Below the pieces are notes generated by a model, which saw only the letters and a program-made list of their open reading frames with translations, did no database searches and was not told where the DNA came from. Both the position numbers and the translations under genes were made by a program. A stretch of DNA of 64,000 bases from Larix kaempferi (lineage: Eukaryota; Streptophyta; Pinopsida; Pinales; Pinaceae): the NCBI GenBank assembly GCA_027924585.1, contig BSBM01000096.1, positions 8,617,501 to 8,681,500 on the forward strand, given 5' to 3'. Below, piece after piece: positions 1-10,115 of this stretch (position 1 is its first letter; each line of letters opens with the position of its first letter).

Positions 1-939
1 TGGTTGGTGTTCTTGAGATGGGGGGTCAATATGCGGCTCCTTAATGTCGACCTGATCATCGGGTGTATCTGGAGCTTCTTCACCAACTTCAGAGGCGGGC
101 GAAGAATCCACATCCAAGAGATAGAGCTTTTGCTGAACACATCTATGTCCCCGAGTGAATTTCTCATCACAATTATAACAAATCCCTTTTTCTCTGCGTG
201 CCTGCATCTCTATTTCAGACAAATGCTTGATAGGAGTTGGTCAAGGAGCTGGCGGGATGGGAGGTTGTTGAGAACCCATATTTCGGAAGGGAACAAAAGT
301 GGGTTTGGAGCGCTGTTGGGCTACAATCTTGTCTTCTTCCAACTTAGCCAACCCCAGGGCTTCCATCATTGTGTTGGGACATAACATTTTGACCTCTGAG
401 CGGATTTCATCCTTAAGACCACTGATAAAACAACTCCTGTAGAAGTCATCAGACAATCCTTCTGTGTGATTGGCTAGTTTCTCAAATTCTGTCTGATACT
501 CTCTCACAGTGCCAATTTGACGAAGTTTATTGAGCGCTCCGGTGAAGTCATCAAAAGCAGTAGGACCAAATTGATGCAAAAGGAGTTGGCAAAAATCTGT
601 CCATTTTGGCTCATCATGAGCCTTGATGTACCAATGGTACCATTGAAGGGCTTCCTGTTCCAAATGAAAGGATGCAAGTGGAACTTTTTGGACATCAAAA
701 GTATGATGCAGACTAAAATACTGTTCTGCACGATAGATCCATCTAGTCGGATCAGTACCATTGATGCGAGAAAAATCAAGCTTCGGACCATGGAAATTGT
801 TGGAAGAAGAGAAACCATTCTTTGATGAAGACTGAGACTGTTGTTTGTTGTGCATGGATGAATGCTCAAGATGGAGTCTGAGAAATTTTTCATCCAGATC
901 CTGTAGTTTGGTTTGGATGGCTGCAAGTGCTTCCTCCAT
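1..939 (-). pseudogene. gag: gag of Ty3/gypsy element (partial, one in-frame stop)
   Basis: Capsid/nucleocapsid polyprotein that would package the element RNA in cytoplasmic particles. I take ATG 939-937 (product starts MEEALAAIQTKLQDL) because of its AAAACCATGG context; an in-frame ATG at 975 is also possible. A coiled-coil-like N terminus is followed by a retrotrans_gag-type core with WIYRAEQYFSLH, then LEQEALQWY and a tract with EYQTEFEKLANHTEGLSD. A TGA at 243-241 interrupts the frame, but the same frame continues and encodes a CCHC zinc knuckle at about 183-142 (C-x2-C-x4-H-x4-C, read as CYNCDEKFTRGHRC) followed by KLYLLD and an acidic tail that runs off the edge. A single nonsense change therefore separates core from knuckle. 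Protease and RT should follow outside the window. Confidence 0.85.
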
Positions 940-2081
940 GGTTTTTGCTCCTGCGTGGGTGACAATCATAACCAAGAGTTTTTTTTTTTGGCGGGGGAGG
1001 GGGGGAATGGATTGAAAAAAAAAACATAAGCTTATTTAGTAAAGGGAAATTTGGATTTGGGAAAAACTCGGATGGGTAATTGGGGTTTGACTAGGTTTTG
1101 GAGACTTTGGAAAGGATAGGGAAGGAAAAAATGAGGATTTCAGAAGTGGAGTGAAAGAATGGAAAAAGTTGTCAGAGAGGGACAAAGAAGAAAAAATAGG
1201 AAATGGACACGGTGGCAAAATTTGAGGGCGATTGGGAGAAAATCGAAGGAGTTATGGCAAACCCTAAAAATAGACAAATGTGGGATTTCTAGCTTTGGGA
1301 AGTGGAATTTGGGATAGGGTCCTCAGGAATGAAATATGCAGAATGAGACTGCAGGGGTGTCAGTGAAGTTTCAGGAAAAATAAAGCTAAAACAAGGGAGA
1401 TATGGCGGAAAAACAATTTTTTTTTTTTCCAGAATGGATCTGAAACGACTTTCGGAATGGATCGGACAAGGCGGGATATGGAACGGCTCAGAATGGATCA
1501 GAAACGGCGGGATCTGGAACAACTCAGAATGGATCGAAAACGACTGGATCTAAAACGGATTTTAGAATGGACCTGAAATGGATGGATCAGAACCGGCTTT
1601 CAGAATGGATCTGCAATGGCATAGAAGTGATCAACAATAGATGGATCTGCAATGGCGCATAAGTGATCAACAATAGTTCAGCTGAAAATAGATATGGACC
1701 CCAGGGATGTTCGACTTGCTATCGATTCAGGGGATTCACTCGGCCACCAATGCTGTCTGACGACTTGCGTATTGGGAAAATACCCCTCACTCCACGGCTC
1801 AGGTAAAACTGATATCCGCTTTTCCATAAACGACAACTCTTGGTTTACCTCACGGGTGGGAACTAGTCAATCAGGTAAGGGTCGTTGCCCTTTTCGCTGG
1901 AAGGTCCTCTCAATGGGCTAGCTATTTCAGGGTTCCTGTGGTACTCCTCACAATGAGTTTTAGGGATTATGCCCAAGTAATTCCCACAGTTAAGCGGATA
2001 GGGATTATTCCCAGATCCAAAGCTGCAACAGATGCAAAAATTTTTTTTGGTAGAAATTTCACCCAGCAAGCCCAAGAAAGT
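940..2081 (-). other. Leader of the gypsy element with degenerate short repeats
   Basis: About 1.1 kb between primer site and gag start, with no credible coding region. Within 1430-1690 the motif CAGAATGGATCTGAAACG recurs in degenerate form roughly eight to ten times, and GATCAACAATAG occurs twice near 1631-1677. Short homopolymer tracts lie near 980-1022 and 1418-1430. Confidence 0.6.
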
Positions 2082-2093
2082 GCTCTGATACCA
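2082..2093 (-). other. Primer binding site, tRNA-iMet type
   Basis: The minus strand reads TGGTATCAGAGC, complementary to the 3' end of plant initiator tRNA-Met. It lies two bases inside the LTR end (TC spacer), as expected for minus-strand priming of reverse transcription. Confidence 0.9.
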
Positions 2094-2095
2094 GA

Positions 2096-2500
2096 TGTGA
2101 GGAACCTGCAACAATTAATTAATGAAAATACACGAGATAGCAGAAATAACAGAACTCAGAATCACTTTTATTGATCACAGGCCACTTCGAGGGGGAAACC
2201 TCCTTTGAGCAAGCTCAATACAAATAACTTGACGGTCTCTTCATTCGTCTCAACACAAACTTATATACTAATTCTAGGCGCCAATACCATGGTTCAATAC
2301 CATGTTTCAATACAAACCATGGGCCAATACAAAATATGGATCAACAATTACTACGGGACGACTTACAAAGCATATGCATCCAACACCAATAGTACAAACT
2401 ATGGATCAACAAATACTACGGAACGACTTACAAAGCATATGCGCCCAACAACAATATACTAACAAAGTAAATAGAAGGGTTGACATGGGTTCCTAACACA
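2096..2500 (-). repeat. 5' LTR of the gypsy element
   Basis: 405 bp bounded by TG...CA. The termini are inverted: the plus strand starts TGTGAGGAACC and ends GGTTCCTAACACA. A TATA-like TATATAAG is read on the minus strand at 2267-2260, placing the likely RNA start about 30 bases further in the element direction. Inside, TACGGAACGACTTACAAAGC-like segments repeat at about 2353-2378 and 2417-2442. The partner LTR is outside the window, so insertion age cannot be judged. Confidence 0.85.
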
Positions 2501-2510
2501 GTGTGTAATT

Positions 2511-2940
2511 ATCCCTATATTTCACTGCTGGCCATCATATGAGTGGAAATTTGAATCTTGAGTCCCAGCTAGTGAATCCCACACACCTTCATCAGAATCT
2601 AAATTAATAATTTCTTGAGATAATTGCATTCCTAACTTGTCACGAGATGTCTCAGCCTCTTCATTTTGTATTGGCAGTGTAACAAATTCTTCTTCCTTCA
2701 GTGTTGCAGTGGCCTCTGTCTACGTTGCAACCTCGACAATTAATTTTGGAAATGCTAGTTCTTGTGTAGCAGCATCCCTCTTATGAATCCCAATCTCAGC
2801 AGTTTCAGTCTGAGTTGCAATTTCAGCAAATATTTTTAAGAATGTTGGTTCTTGTGTAACAACATCCTTCTTTTATATCTCAGTCTCAGCATCCTCTATC
2901 TGAGTTTCATCTTCAACAAACATTTTCGAGGACGCTGGTT
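2511..2940 (-). pseudogene. Degenerate coding relic with an internal protein repeat, function unknown
   Basis: The minus strand can be read in one frame for about 140 codons with two internal stops. The product is acidic and glutamate/threonine-rich and contains about two and a half imperfect repeats of roughly 36 residues, recognisable by KKDVVTQEPTFLKIFAEIAT followed by KRDAATQELAFPKLIVEVAT. The C-terminal part contains NLDSDEGVWDSLAG and ends at a stop. It sits directly downstream, in element sense, of the tandem array of Tat copy A, so it could be an extra 3' ORF of that element or unrelated flanking DNA. The second Tat copy has no counterpart in the equivalent place. I recognise no family. 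Confidence 0.4.
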
Positions 2941-3360
2941 TTGGCGGAGTCGCAACAGCGCAAAATAGGAAAATGGACAGAATTTAGCGGAGTCCCAGCT
3001 GCGCAAAATAGGAAAATGGACAGAATTTAGCAGAGTCGCAGCTGTGAAAAATATGAAATTGGAAAGGATTTAGCGGAGGTGCAGCTGCGCAAATAGGGAA
3101 AATGGACAAGATTAGCAGAGTCGTAGCTGTGCGAAAAGGAAAAAATGGGCAAGTTTTGGCGGAGTCGCAGCTGCACAAAATAGGAAAATGGACAGAATTT
3201 AGCGGAGTCGTAGCTGCGCAAAATAGGAAAATGGACATAATTTAGCAGAGTCGTAGCTACGGGAAGAGGGAAAATGGGAAAGATTCAGCGGAGTCGCAAC
3301 TGCAAAAATAGGGAAAATAGGCAAAATATAGCGGAGTTCAGCTGCGCAAAATGGAGGAAT
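2940..3360 (-). repeat. 43-bp tandem array in the Tat 3' region (copy A, about 10 units)
   Basis: About ten head-to-tail units near 43 bp, each beginning GCGGAGTCGCAGCTGCGCAA and followed by a purine/AT-rich part with AATAGGAAAATGGACAGAAT. The unit core CGCAGCTGCG is a perfect palindrome. Units differ by several substitutions and small indels, and variants recur in order, suggesting higher-order amplification. Open frames across it (CDSAKFCPFSYF-like) are by-products of the repeat and not genes. Confidence 0.9.
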
Positions 3361-3610
3361 AGGGAACTCTTCAACTGACTGATGAATGCTGCCGAATCGT
3401 TCATTTTCTTCAAGGAGTTATTTATAACAGGAAAAATAAGCTAAGGTGCCTGCAATAGTCTGGCCCAGTCACAACCGCTGCTCCTCAAGTTGATTCCGGT
3501 ACACAGTTCTTCAAAACAAACCGATCAAGGCATAAAAGAAAATAAATAAAAATGAAAAAAAAAAGAACAACAATTTATTTATGTACAAATTTATGTGTGG
3601 AAATTGCAGT
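3361..3610. other. Tat 3' untranslated segment between array and integrase
   Basis: Non-coding sequence shared with copy B at 19608-19867. It is A/T-rich with an A-run near 3551. I see no clear polypurine tract and no LTR start here. Confidence 0.5.
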
Positions 3611-4948
3611 TTAAAAATTCACAGGGGCCGAAAAAGATTCCTTCCCTTGCGTTAACTGATAATCTGGATTAGTTGCAACATGTGAAATGAATGCATTTTT
3701 AGAAATCATTTTATGGTACAGTCGCAGCCGATGACCGTCGAAAAATAATGGTGTCTTGTTTTCATCGATGGTGATCAACCGAATTGTTCCATTGTCAAAC
3801 ACTTTGTCTATCTGGTAGGGACCCAACCATCTTGTGTGTAATCTGCCTTCAAAATCCCTTTTAAACTGTGAATCATACAACTGAGCCTAGTGTCCTTCAC
3901 ATAAGACTTTCTTCTTTATAACTATGTCGTGCCATTTGGAGCACTGCTGTTGGATTAAAGCTGTATGATGTACTGCAGCTGTGCGCTTCTCATCCAATTC
4001 ATTTAGTTGATTCAGTCGGTTCCTCTCAGCTTCTATTAAATCAAGGTTTTGTTCTATAGCTGTCTTCAAAGTTCTGATTTCGAATTCAATAGGGAAGACA
4101 ACATTTTTACCGTACACCAATTCATATGGGGAGAAACCAGTAGTGTTGTGCCATGTAGTATGGTAAGCCCATAATGCCTTAGGAAGTCTCTCAGCCCAAT
4201 ATTTACGGTGACTCTTCACCGTTGTTGTCAAAATAGCCTCAATGACCTTATTTGTGTTTTCCACTTGGCCATTGTCCCGTGGATGATATGGTGAGGTTAT
4301 TTTGTGCTGAATGTGATACTTTTGTAATAGGGATTCCAATTTGTGTGACACAAACTGTGGTTCTCCATCTGCAATTATTTCTTTGGGTACTCCAAAATGG
4401 GTGAAGATCTCTTCATATAAGAAATCCATTACAACTTGATCAGTAGCTTTGGCCAAAGCCATAACCTCCACCCATTTGGTCATGTAATCTGTGCAAACCA
4501 AGATATAAAATTTCTACTTCGAGGGAGGGTTGATAGGCCCTACAAAATCAAGATCTCATCTATCAAAAGGTTCAACCACAAGCTATGGCTGAAGAGACAT
4601 TTCATCTAATCTATTCGGCTGTCCCATCCTCTGGAAGCTGTCACAAGCCTGAACATACTTTTTCGCATCCTTGAACAATGTCAGATAAAAATATCCCATC
4701 CTTAAAACCTTATGACCCGTCCTTTTGTCAGCAAAATGTCCCCCATAGGGCTCATCATGGCAAGCTTTCAGGATACTGTAAATTCCATCTTCTCTTACAC
4801 ATCTTCTGATCTCCAAATCAAGACCTGTGTAGAAAAGATGCCCATCTATCCAGCAGTATCCAACACTCTGCTTTATGATCCTTCTTTTTTCTTTGTTTGA
4901 CAGATGTGCTGGAAGCTTACTTGCAGTCAAATAGTTAGCAATATCTGC
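3611..4948 (-). pseudogene. int: Integrase region of Tat copy A (several stops)
   Basis: C-terminal part of gypsy pol, in the same frame as the RT upstream. The N-terminal zinc domain is recognisable by CHDEPYGGHF and by CDSFQRMG, where the second zinc cysteine expected in CDxCQ is phenylalanine. The catalytic core shows CTDYMTKW (first Asp), ADGEPQF (second Asp) and ENTNKVIEA (Glu), then the AYHTTWHNTTGFSPYELVYG stretch usual for gypsy integrases. The C-terminal part contains RWLGPYQIDKVFDNGTIRLI and ends without a chromodomain. In-frame stops lie at 4585-4583, in the next 75 bases (two more), and at 3889-3887. The last stop and the Cys-to-Phe change are shared with copy B; the three near 4510-4585 are private to A. 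Confidence 0.9.
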
Positions 4949-6979
4949 TTACCATGGGGAATGAGCTGATACTGCAAACAAATGTTCATCAGGGAAGGAA
5001 TCTTCGACTGGTAAACTGTCATCATTGTTAATAAGTCGAGATAAACAGTCAGCAACAACATTTTCCTTTCCTGATCTATTAATAAATGTAATGTCAAATT
5101 CTTGTAACAGTAATAACCATCTAGTTACTCTAGCATTCGTGATGGGTTTATTCATTAAATACTTGATGGCTAAATGATTAGTGTGCACAAAAGTGGAATA
5201 TCCAGTAATGTAGTGTCTAAATTTATTGATGGCATAAACAATGGCAAGGAATTCTTTCTCTGTAATAGTATAGTTCAATTCAGCAGGGGCCAGGTTCTTA
5301 CTGATGTAATAAATTGCATAGGGAGCATGACCTTCCTGCTGTCCTAATATTGCTCCAATGGCAGTATCTGAAGCATCTGAGGAGATGTGAAAAGGTAGAG
5401 CCCAATTGGGCCCTCGTAGGATGGGTTCTGTGGACATCCATTTCTTAAGTTCAGTAAACGCTGTTTGGCATGCATAATTCCAATCAAACTGTACATCCTT
5501 CATCAACAGGGTGAATAAAGGAGAAGCAAGTTTGGAAATTTTTTCTATAAATCTTCTGTAGTAACCAACATGCCCTAAGAAGCTACGTACCTCTTTTTGG
5601 GTTCCAGGAGTGGGTATGATTTCAATTACCCTAATTTTGGATGGGTCTACCTGGATACCATCAGCAGTGATGAAGTTCCCCAGAACTACACCCTCACTCA
5701 CCATCATATGGCACTTTTCAGTGCCTAAAGATAGCTGGGTTTGCTTACAGTGTCCCAAAACTTTCTCTAAATTTTTCAATGCTTCATCGAAACTACTACC
5801 GTATGGAGTGAAGTCATCCATAAAAATTTCCATATAGTTTTTTACCATCTTTGAAAAGATCCCAACCACTGCTCTCTGAAATGTTGCCGGCGCATTGCAC
5901 AACCAGAAAGGAAGTACCCTGTATGCAAAAGTGCCCGAGGGATAGGTGAAAGTGGGTTTGTCTTGGTTTTCTAGAGCAATCTGGATTTGGTTATAACCAC
6001 TAAATCCATCGAGAAAGGAAAAACACTTCTTTCCAGACAAGGTATCAAGGACTTGATCAATAAAAGGTAGGGGAAAGTGGTCTTTCTGCGTTGCTTTATT
6101 CAATTCTCTGTAATCTACGCATACCCTCCATTTCCCATTCGTTTTTGGTACAATCATGAGTGGAGAAACCCACTCGATGTCTGAAATTGGGTATATAAAT
6201 CCTGCTTCCAAGAGTTTTTGGAATTCTTCCTTCACTATGTTCCTTAAGTTCGAGTTCATCCTTCGTTGTGGTTGGCACACTGGTATGGAGTCGCTTTTGA
6301 TGTAAATGTGGTGGGTACAAAGATTAGAGGGGATACCCTTCATATCTATGTATTCCCATGCGAAAGATCCAATATGTTTTTTTAACAGAGTGATCAGGCG
6401 TTCCAGCTCATTGGGCGCAAGATTCATATTTATGTTTAATGTTTTTCCCGGCTCAATTTCCACTGGAATGCTTTTCGAATTTTTAAGTACTGGAATTATG
6501 TTGGCATCACTGACTAGAGTCTCTTCTGTTAGATTTTCTTATTCTATTTCATCTAAAGTACTGTTCAGAATCTGGTAATCATGTTTATTGACAGATGTGG
6601 GCTCACTCATGAAACTGTTAATAGTTTCATCCTCTATTTCATCCTTAAAGGTTAAGGCTATCCCTATCGTTAGCAATGGCTGAATGCCTTCTTCTTCCTC
6701 CAACTCCATCCAAAGCGGAGTTTCAACTTCTAAGCTTGGTCGGGCTGGAGGGTATAAAGTCAGGCTTTTAATGTCAGTCCCATCTAAGATAGTCATGGAC
6801 CCTGACCGGCAGCTGAAGCAAGCATCTTCTGTGGCTAACCAAGGTCTTCCCAGGATCAGTGGGTGTCCCCCCAGATGTGACTTCGGTTGCAAAACCAAGA
6901 AGTCCACAGGGTACTCCCATGAATCGACAGTGACTACGGTCATCCAGGATTCCCTCGGGTTTGATTGTTGATCTGTCAA
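4949..6979 (-). pseudogene. pol: Reverse transcriptase-RNase H of Tat copy A
   Basis: A 504-residue open stretch (6463-4949) in the same frame as its upstream part (6979-6542), separated by a TAA at 6541-6539 where copy B has a Gln codon. RT motifs in order: KWRVCVDYRELNKAT, FLDGFSGYNQI (first catalytic Asp), PFWLCNAPATFQ and IFMDDFTPYG (catalytic DD). RNase H motifs: SSDASDTAIGAIL (Asp), TEKEFLAIVYAI (Glu), HTNHLAIKYL (Asn where family members have Asp in TDH) and VVADCLSRL (Asp). The Asn is also present in copy B, so the defect predates the duplication. The frame closes at a stop after HSPW (4951-4949) exactly where the linker to integrase should continue; B has the same stop. Confidence 0.92.
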
Positions 6980-7400
6980 TGAGTTCTAATATGGTATGGG
7001 TTGGATGAAGATCAGTGAGTCCAAGTTTCTTCACAGTTTCGATGGTCATAACATTGATAGCTGCGCCTAAATCTACCAAAACGTTAGGTATCTGAGTGTG
7101 TCCTATGTGAACTGTAACAATAGGGTTTCCAGGATCATCATATTTATCCAAAGGAGTCTTCCCCATTATTAATTCAGAAAGTTTTCCCATTAAGTGGACA
7201 GTGGGAGGATCCCTAGGCTTCCTTCCCGGATTCTTTACACACAGACCTCTAACGGTCTTGGCATAAATGGGCACATCGTGGAGGGCTTGTAACAGTGGAA
7301 TTTTGACATACATATTTTTCAACTCCCCTAAGAGATTGAATCGAGGTTGTTCCATTGTTTTCTGTAGGGCCAATCATTCAGGATATTGCGGTTCTCTTAT
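6950..7400 (-). pseudogene. pr: Aspartic protease region of Tat copy A (frameshift into RT)
   Basis: The retropepsin-like domain is recognised by LVDLGAAINVM (about 7085-7050), with Asp-Leu-Gly in place of the usual Asp-Ser/Thr-Gly, typical of Athila/Tat proteases. The following PLILGRPWL motif of the same fold lies in another frame at 6880-6850. Comparison with copy B shows that A lost one base near 6940 (B has GAGGTCATC, A has CGGTCATC), which explains the switch. The protease is preceded by a tract with ELKNMYVKIPLLQALHDVPI common in this clade. Position 7370-7374 (CCAAT) is the intact counterpart of the copia 1 insertion site in copy B. Confidence 0.85.
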
Positions 7401-8985
7401 CGGTTGTGTAGGCTGTGTTTCATCATATGTTTCTCCTTATGTTTCAGCTAATGTTTCACTATGAGTGTCAGCATCCTCAATGATAGGGATTGCTGAGTTG
7501 ACTGAATTCTAAAAATGCTGATCCATTCTTGCTTCAGTCACTGAGGATGGAACATCCTCAATGATGATGGATTTCACTACCCTCCCTGATCGTAAATGTA
7601 TGTCATTGCAGGGAACTGGGAAAATGGAATAAGCAAGCATGTTGGCAGTCTCAAATTGATGAACTGCTTTATTATTCGGTTTGGGGTTAGGTTGTGCAGG
7701 CAGTTGTGGTCGCAGTGGTGCGTTCATAGGTGCGACGTTGTTTTGGAATTGCAGCTGTGGTTGCTGATACTGTTGGTGAGGATAGTGTTGATAAGGAGTC
7801 TGGTGATGAGGAAAATTATTTCCTGGGTAATAATTTCTCCAGTTGGGAGACCAAGAAGTTTGCTGGTTCAATTGTTGGGTCCATGGCGTCCAAGGGTTAA
7901 GATTTTGCATTGAGTTTTGAGATGGATTCCATTGGTTGTTAGAATAATGTGAAGGGAATTGTGTATTCATATTATTCATACCATTCATATTATTCAAGAA
8001 AAATGATGGATCTGGGTTCATACCTTGGTTCCGAGGCTGCCAAGGCTTCTTCTGAGCAATAAAATAAGCTTGTTCCACGTCTGAAGTAGATTCCTACAAG
8101 ACTGCTTTGAATTTGGGTAATGAAGGACATTCCTTGGTGTCATGATCCAATTCACATATCCGACATACCTCCACCTTGTCCAACGGACATTCTTTTAGTG
8201 GGTGCTAATTTCTGCATTTGGCACAGAATACACCAAGTGCCAGGTCTTCCTTTCTGTGTGGCTGGGAATAGTTTCAGTTTCTGCGCACTGGTGGTGTAGT
8301 CGTAACTGCGACAGAGGATGTCGAACTCAAAAAGAAATTCATCAGGGTCTTCAGATAAGTTACCATGGAAGTTTGGGAGAACTGAGGGTGAAATATTTTT
8401 CATGGGGTACGCCCCTGGTGTCTGAAGGATAGGGAATTCAAGTGTGACAACAGTGTCACCATGCTGATTATCTTCCACCTCCTCCTCACGACATTCATTA
8501 TTTTCTTCACGTTCTCCGTTTTCCATGTCGGTCCAAAATTTTAATGCTTCTTTCGCTCTCTCTTCCTCTGCCTTTGCTTCTTCTTCTTTCCTCCTTTCTT
8601 CTTTTCTCCTTATTTCTTCTTCTGCTTCTCGACGTGTTTCCAATCACTCCTCTTTAGTGACTCTGTTTCCATTAATATGATACATCTCCTCTCTCTCTGG
8701 TGCACCCACAACACTTCCCTTATCTTCAAGAGGTTTCTTCTTTGGAATGGGAGTTGAAGGTCCTGTCGCGTTCTCCACAGTTCATGTCGATGTTTCAAGA
8801 TTGGGGGGAACAAAGTTTCCTCTTCCTAAAGATGTCCGCAGTAATCTTGTAGAAGAATCAACTCTAGCAATTATTTCGTCAATAAATGTCTGTTTTCCCA
8901 GACCTGTATTACGGTCAGGACCTCTTCCACCTGCAATGTTAGTATTTGGAGGGGGTTCCCGATTTTTTTTCTTGTATTCATGCAT
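7401..8985 (-). pseudogene. gag: gag of Tat copy A, with internal deletion and stops
   Basis: The start is taken at ATG 8985, about 70 bases inside the primer site. The N terminus (MHEYKKKNREPPPNTNIAGG) is interrupted by TGA at 8784-8782, shared with copy B, and by a second TGA near 8643 where B has Trp. An Arg/Glu-rich coiled-coil-like stretch (8640-8540) leads into a core with PNFHGNLSEDPDEFLFEF. Near 8250 the frame jumps: 542 bp present in B (31681-32222) are missing, removing most of the capsid region and shifting the frame. The Asn/Gln/Pro-rich C-terminal part (8078-7509) remains and ends in a stop near 7510. The two zinc knuckles seen in B are largely destroyed here. Confidence 0.85.
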
Positions 8986-9051
8986 GCTTCAAATAATCAA
9001 AACTAAAATGAAATCAATAAATAACCTACTATCTATTCCTAGAAATTAACA

Positions 9052-9069
9052 TCCCTGACAACGGCACCA
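9052..9069 (-). other. Primer binding site of Tat copy A
   Basis: The minus strand reads TGGTGCCGTTGTCAGGGA, a close variant of the TGGCGCCGTTGCCGGGGA site used by many plant gypsy elements. A TTT spacer separates it from the LTR end at 9073. Copy B has a better-preserved form. Confidence 0.8.
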
Positions 9070-9072
9070 AAA

Positions 9073-10115
9073 TGTTGATCACCCTATATGCTAATCAATT
9101 ACAACACACACACAGGATTCTCAATATGAATTGTCAACCCAGGTAGGTCTTTTATTTCAACGACAATTTGCACAATCTATGCATAAACACTTCAAGTATC
9201 TGATTGAATAAATGGAGATAAACTATCCTACCTATCTGCTCAGTCAAACTCATCTCATAGATAAAACTAATCTAATTTATCCATATAAGAATTCAAAGTA
9301 CATTTACCTTCCTACAATCATCACTGCAGCAATTACTGATCTAAGAAGAATTAAGCTAGACTTACTTTTGTAAGAAGTTAAATCCTAAAGATATTAGACT
9401 ACAATACATAAACCAGAACCTGTCTAAGATTATCTAATATGAGAATTTTAAATGACAGTAAGAAATCAAACCAATTGCAATCATAATCTGAATAATGCAA
9501 TAAACTTCAAGAAAGATAAATAACAGAAATGAACTGGAGTTGAGCTTGATTGTAACATCTAATTAGCACTCTTGCATAAAAGGAACTAACCTACACAGTC
9601 GACTGTCACACCATGCAGTTACAGCTATTCAGAATGCAAACATTAACTACTAAAGGAAAATACAATTATCAATTACTACCGTTGCAGCTTCTGTGGAAAA
9701 CGTATCTACTGTAATGCCACACCACACAACAGAAATAAACTATGCTATCTACTTAACTCGAAAATCTCTGTGAGAAGGAGGGCCCTGGCCTTCTAACAGA
9801 GATGCCGTGAACTACTACAAATTAAAACACAATAATATGAAGAAATTTGCTCATTGTATTAAAAATTGTAATTCATAGTCGCAGCTCTCTGTTACAGCCC
9901 ATACAAAATAATAATAAACCAAACCCAGACTCTCAAAGCCTTCCCATATTTATACATGCATAATACAAACCCTGATCCACTAAATTCGTGCAACCATGAA
10001 GATATCTGATCTTCAGGCTGCTGAGTCACAACAGAACTGTTACGGCCGTGAATGGACTTGAATGAGGCCATTGTAAATGAAGGGCATTGTTACTCTGGAT
10101 GTCAATGGATCAACA
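9073..10115 (-). repeat. Candidate 5' LTR of Tat copy A
   Basis: The inner end is fixed by the primer site: the plus strand starts TGTTGATCACC at 9073. The outer end is proposed at 10115 because GATCAACA at 10108-10115 is the exact 8-bp inverse of that terminus; without a second LTR this is inference. A TATA-like TATAAATATGGGAAG is read on the minus strand at 9956-9942. The TATA position would give a short U3 (about 160 bp upstream of the box) and a long R-U5. Poly-A-rich stretches are common, and no coding region is seen. Confidence 0.5.

Larger units (their letters stand above)
1..2500 (-). mobile_element. Ty3/gypsy LTR retrotransposon (chromovirus-like), 5' portion, cut by the left edge
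   Basis: Read on the minus strand the order is LTR (2500-2096), tRNA-Met-type primer site (2093-2082), long leader, then gag from 939 to the window edge. Protease, RT and integrase would lie to the left, outside the window. The gag type, with a retrotrans_gag-like core and a single CCHC knuckle followed by a KLYLLD-like stretch, is the one seen in plant chromoviruses; that lineage assignment is inference because pol is not visible. It appears to have inserted just left of the degenerate coding relic at 2511-2940. No target-site duplication can be tested because the 3' LTR is not in the window. Confidence 0.85.
2940..10115 (-). mobile_element. Tat/Athila-like Ty3/gypsy retrotransposon, copy A, dead and 3'-truncated
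   Basis: Element order on the minus strand: candidate 5' LTR (10115-9073), primer site (9069-9052), gag, protease, RT, RNase H, integrase, then a tandem-repeat-rich 3' untranslated region (3360-2940). Integrase follows RNase H (gypsy order), there is no chromodomain after integrase, and the protease carries DLGAA rather than DSG, as in the plant OTA (Athila/Tat) clade. Tandem arrays in the 3' region are known for the Tat lineage. No 3' LTR is found to the left. The coding region has one frameshift, a 542-bp gag deletion and at least nine stops. Confidence 0.85.

Noticed and set aside
1036-1522. Minus-strand proline/serine-rich frames in the left leader
   Set aside because: Low complexity, between primer site and gag, no domain; expected from the GGATC-rich repeats and purine-rich leader.
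2984-3238. Open frames with CDSAKFCPFSYF-type repeats, also at 19017-19478
   Set aside because: They are translations of the 43-bp tandem array in several frames at once; near-synonymous peptides appear in overlapping frames, which a real protein would not show.
2940-3360. CRISPR-like array
   Set aside because: Units are contiguous with no spacers, and the context is plant nuclear retrotransposon DNA.
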